NCBI GenBank assembly: GCA_027858865.1
Contig: JAQIBW010000064.1
Span: forward strand, 1-7,875
From: Sulfurimonas sp.
GTDB taxonomy: Bacteria > Campylobacterota > Campylobacteria > Campylobacterales > Sulfurimonadaceae
Direction of reading: 5' to 3'
DNA length: 7,875 nt
This document shows, piece after piece, positions 6,333 to 7,875 of this stretch. Made by a program: the position numbers and the translations under genes. Positions within the stretch are counted from its first letter, which is position 1; each line of letters begins with the position of its first letter. Below the pieces are notes generated by a model that did not search any database, was not told the origin of the DNA, and worked only from the letters and a program-made list of their open reading frames with translations.

Positions 6333-6353
6333 GCTTCAGAATTTTTTAAATGC

Positions 6354-7652
6354 TTACCTTTTTGGAAGTATACAAGATAATTTAGAGTTTATTTCTAGTG
6401 AAGATATCGTTCCATCGATTCCATCTGTTCTATTTTGAATTTTTATCTTTGCTCCTAAAGCATCAGCTGCACTTTTTGCTAAGAACAATCCTAGTCCAAC
6501 ACCAGACTTATTTCCTTGTCTTTTAAAGGGTGCAAAGAGGTCTATACTTTCATCTATTCCACATCCTTCATCAATGACTTCTATAAGTAGTCCAAACTCA
6601 CTTTGAGTACTTCTTAGGGTGACTGATTTATCTTTTGCTGTGAATTTTAGAGCATTTTGCAAAAAGTTTTGAATAATTTGATTAAGTAGAGATCTCTGCA
6701 TAGTTGCCATAAAAGCATTTGGCTCAAAGCGCATATGTAACTCTTTACCTTCATTTTCAGCTAATAGTTTGAAATCATTGGCTTTTTCGCGCAGTAGAGC
6801 TATCACATCTACTTCAACAGGTTTTTCAAGTTGAGCACCTTCTTGGCGACCAATGTTGAGAATATTAGATACGATAACATTCATCTCATCAATAGTCTTA
6901 TTTGTTGTGTTAAGAGCATCAATATACTCCTCAGGACTTCTTTTTTTAATGAGAGTTACTTGATTTTTCAGTTTTATGACTGCTAGTGGAGTTTTAAGCT
7001 CATGAGCAGTTCCAATAAATAGTTCTTTTTGATACTTAACAAAGTTTTGTATCCTTGCTATAAGGTGGTTAATAGTACTTCCTAGTGGCTCAAACTCTTC
7101 TGGAAGCTCTTTTACTCTTATAGGTCTCATTAGATGCTCATTCATATTTGAAAGCCTTGAGCTAATAGTTTGGATTGGTGTGATTAACATTGTTGATAGA
7201 GCAATGGCATATACTATTACAAGAATAAAGCCGAGAATGTTGATTATAAATATATAACGAAGAATTTTAGCTAATAGTTTTTTTGTTGGAGTAATCTCTT
7301 TTGTAATTTTTAAATAGCTTAGCTCGTCAAAATTAAAAGGATAAACAAGAGTTAGATATATATGTCCTTTTTTACTACTCTCATATAGGTCTATATTTTG
7401 GTTTAGCTTTTTAATATGAATAATCTCAACATCAATTCCTAGTACCGCATCTGGAGAATCAGGGTCTATTTTAACGAGTGATTGATTAGTTGCTATATTT
7501 TTTGCATACTGAATCAACTCTTGATGTTTTTCATCATATATTGAATTTTCAATATATAGATATAAAAACGATGAAAATATAAAAATTAAGGAAGCTGATG
7601 CAAAGATCAGTTGAATAAGAAAATTTCTTCTAATACTTTTTTTTGAAAACAT
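6354..7652 (-). CDS. Membrane sensor histidine kinase (HAMP, HisKA, HATPase)
   Basis: This is a complete, classical two-component sensor of 432 residues. It has a basic N-terminus, a first transmembrane helix at about 12-33, a periplasmic sensor region (about 34-128) with no recognised fold, and a second helix at about 131-155. HAMP occupies about 156-205. The phosphoacceptor H-box GTAHELKTPL places the histidine at H217. The ATPase domain shows the N-box with N333 (LLNQIIQNFLQNALKF, 322-337), the G1 box DEGCGI (361-366), the F-box FAPFKR (373-378) and the G2 box GVGLGLFL (384-391). All catalytic motifs are intact. The ATG is supported by AAGG 6 nt upstream. The gene follows a CosR/HsrA-type regulator on the same strand, but a terminator and its own promoter-like sequence lie between, so it is probably transcribed separately. 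Its stimulus is unknown. Confidence 0.93.
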   Translation of the reverse strand: MFSKKSIRRNFLIQLIFASASLIFIFSSFLYLYIENSIYDEKHQELIQYAKNIATNQSLVKIDPDSPDAVLGIDVEIIHIKKLNQNIDLYESSKKGHIYLTLVYPFNFDELSYLKITKEITPTKKLLAKILRYIFIINILGFILVIVYAIALSTMLITPIQTISSRLSNMNEHLMRPIRVKELPEEFEPLGSTINHLIARIQNFVKYQKELFIGTAHELKTPLAVIKLKNQVTLIKKRSPEEYIDALNTTNKTIDEMNVIVSNILNIGRQEGAQLEKPVEVDVIALLREKANDFKLLAENEGKELHMRFEPNAFMATMQRSLLNQIIQNFLQNALKFTAKDKSVTLRSTQSEFGLLIEVIDEGCGIDESIDLFAPFKRQGNKSGVGLGLFLAKSAADALGAKIKIQNRTDGIDGTISSLEINSKLSCILPKR

Positions 7653-7679
7653 TTATTACCTTGATACTAATTATATGAA

Positions 7680-7685
7680 ATTATA
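7680..7685 (-). promoter_or_regulatory. Candidate -10 element for the histidine kinase
   Basis: The minus strand reads TATAAT here, 27 bp before the kinase ATG, with T-rich DNA (CTTTTT) in the -35 region as is usual in Campylobacterota. The predicted leader is about 20 nt. A second TATAAT at 7670-7675, exactly 10 bp closer, would start transcription too near the ribosome-binding site. Confidence 0.45.
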
Positions 7686-7760
7686 TCCTAGTATATTAAA
7701 ATAAAAAGAGAGTGTTCTGAAAGTTTTGTTTTGAGGTGTAGTTTAAGAAGAAAGTAAAAC

Positions 7761-7785
7761 TGAAAAGGAAGCGAGTTCCTTTTCA
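7761..7785 (-). terminator. Rho-independent terminator of the CosR/HsrA-type gene
   Basis: TGAAAAGGAA (7761-7770) and TTCCTTTTCA (7776-7785) form a perfect 10-bp stem with a 5-nt loop. In the minus-strand direction it is followed by GTTTTACTTTC, a moderate T-tract. It lies 15 bp beyond the regulator's stop codon and upstream of the kinase promoter. The A-rich flank on the other side could make it partly bidirectional, but no plus-strand gene is close. Confidence 0.75.
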
Positions 7786-7800
7786 AATTTTAAATATTAT

Positions 7801-7875
7801 TTAGTTTAGTTCTTTTGGGAAACAAAAACGGTAACCACGACGACGAACAGTCTCGATAGTTGTGATATTTAATGG
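7801..7875 (-). CDS. cosR: CosR/HsrA-family OmpR-type response regulator, last 24 codons
   Basis: Only the 3' end is inside the window. The visible residues end ...TTIETVRRRGYRFCFPKELN and then a TAA stop. This is the wing hairpin at the C-terminus of an OmpR/PhoB winged-helix DNA-binding domain. ETVRRRGYRFC followed by an aromatic residue, P and K matches, from memory, the ends of Helicobacter pylori HsrA (HP1043) and Campylobacter jejuni CosR (Cj0355c). These are essential, phosphorylation-independent regulators of oxidative-stress and housekeeping genes. The receiver domain is not visible, so I cannot say whether the phospho-acceptor aspartate is kept here. A strong terminator follows the stop. 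Another OmpR-family regulator is the alternative, but the ending is distinctive. Confidence 0.8.
   Translation of the reverse strand, partial: PLNITTIETVRRRGYRFCFPKELN

Noticed and set aside
6269..6333. Series of TATAG repeats (6269, 6283, 6299, 6329) spaced 14, 16 and 30 bp
   Set aside because: The unit is only five bases in very A+T-rich DNA and the spacing is irregular; two of the copies are explained by the inverted repeat and one by the -10 element.
6354..7875. A simple two-gene regulator-kinase operon
   Set aside because: A perfect 10-bp stem terminator at 7761-7785 and a separate TATAAT at 7680-7685 lie between the two genes, so a single transcript is not the simplest reading.

Overview
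The window looks like chromosomal DNA of a free-living Campylobacterota (Epsilonproteobacteria) species, most like Sulfurimonas or a close relative. The reasons are the low G+C content, the lysine- and isoleucine-rich proteins, and the 3' end of a response regulator whose last residues match the CosR/HsrA family of this phylum. This assignment rests on pattern recognition; no search was run.

Layout. Positions 3-620 (+) hold the C-terminal part of a BatD-like membrane protein, cut by the window edge. It runs tail-to-tail into tyrA (612-1442, -), with the two stop codons overlapping. Upstream of tyrA, on the same strand, is a small membrane-anchored c-type haem protein (1516-1968, -). A 229-bp divergent intergenic region with promoter-like and inverted-repeat signals separates it from bamA (2198-4429, +). 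bamA converges on a Ppx/GppA-family gene (4527-5987, -). The 97-bp gap between them holds two strong hairpins that share three bases. Upstream of ppx on the minus strand come an Alvin-type 2[4Fe-4S] ferredoxin (6000-6251, -), a membrane sensor histidine kinase (6354-7652, -), a Rho-independent terminator, and the last 24 codons of the CosR/HsrA-type regulator (7801-7875, -).

Function. Most of the window is housekeeping: tyrosine biosynthesis (TyrA), outer-membrane protein insertion (BamA), polyphosphate/(p)ppGpp metabolism (Ppx/GppA) and electron transfer (ferredoxin). As I recall, Campylobacter jejuni keeps a bamA/tyrA pair (Cj0129c/Cj0130) and, elsewhere, a ppx-fdxB-cosR cluster (Cj0353c-Cj0355c). 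This window places both sets side by side, adds a haem protein in the first and a histidine kinase in the second. 

I see no clear new defence or mobile system. The items most worth a second look are the double hairpin after bamA, the kinase beside a regulator usually described as an orphan, and the putative operators upstream of bamA and the ferredoxin gene. No tRNA, rRNA, CRISPR array, insertion sequence or transposase was seen.
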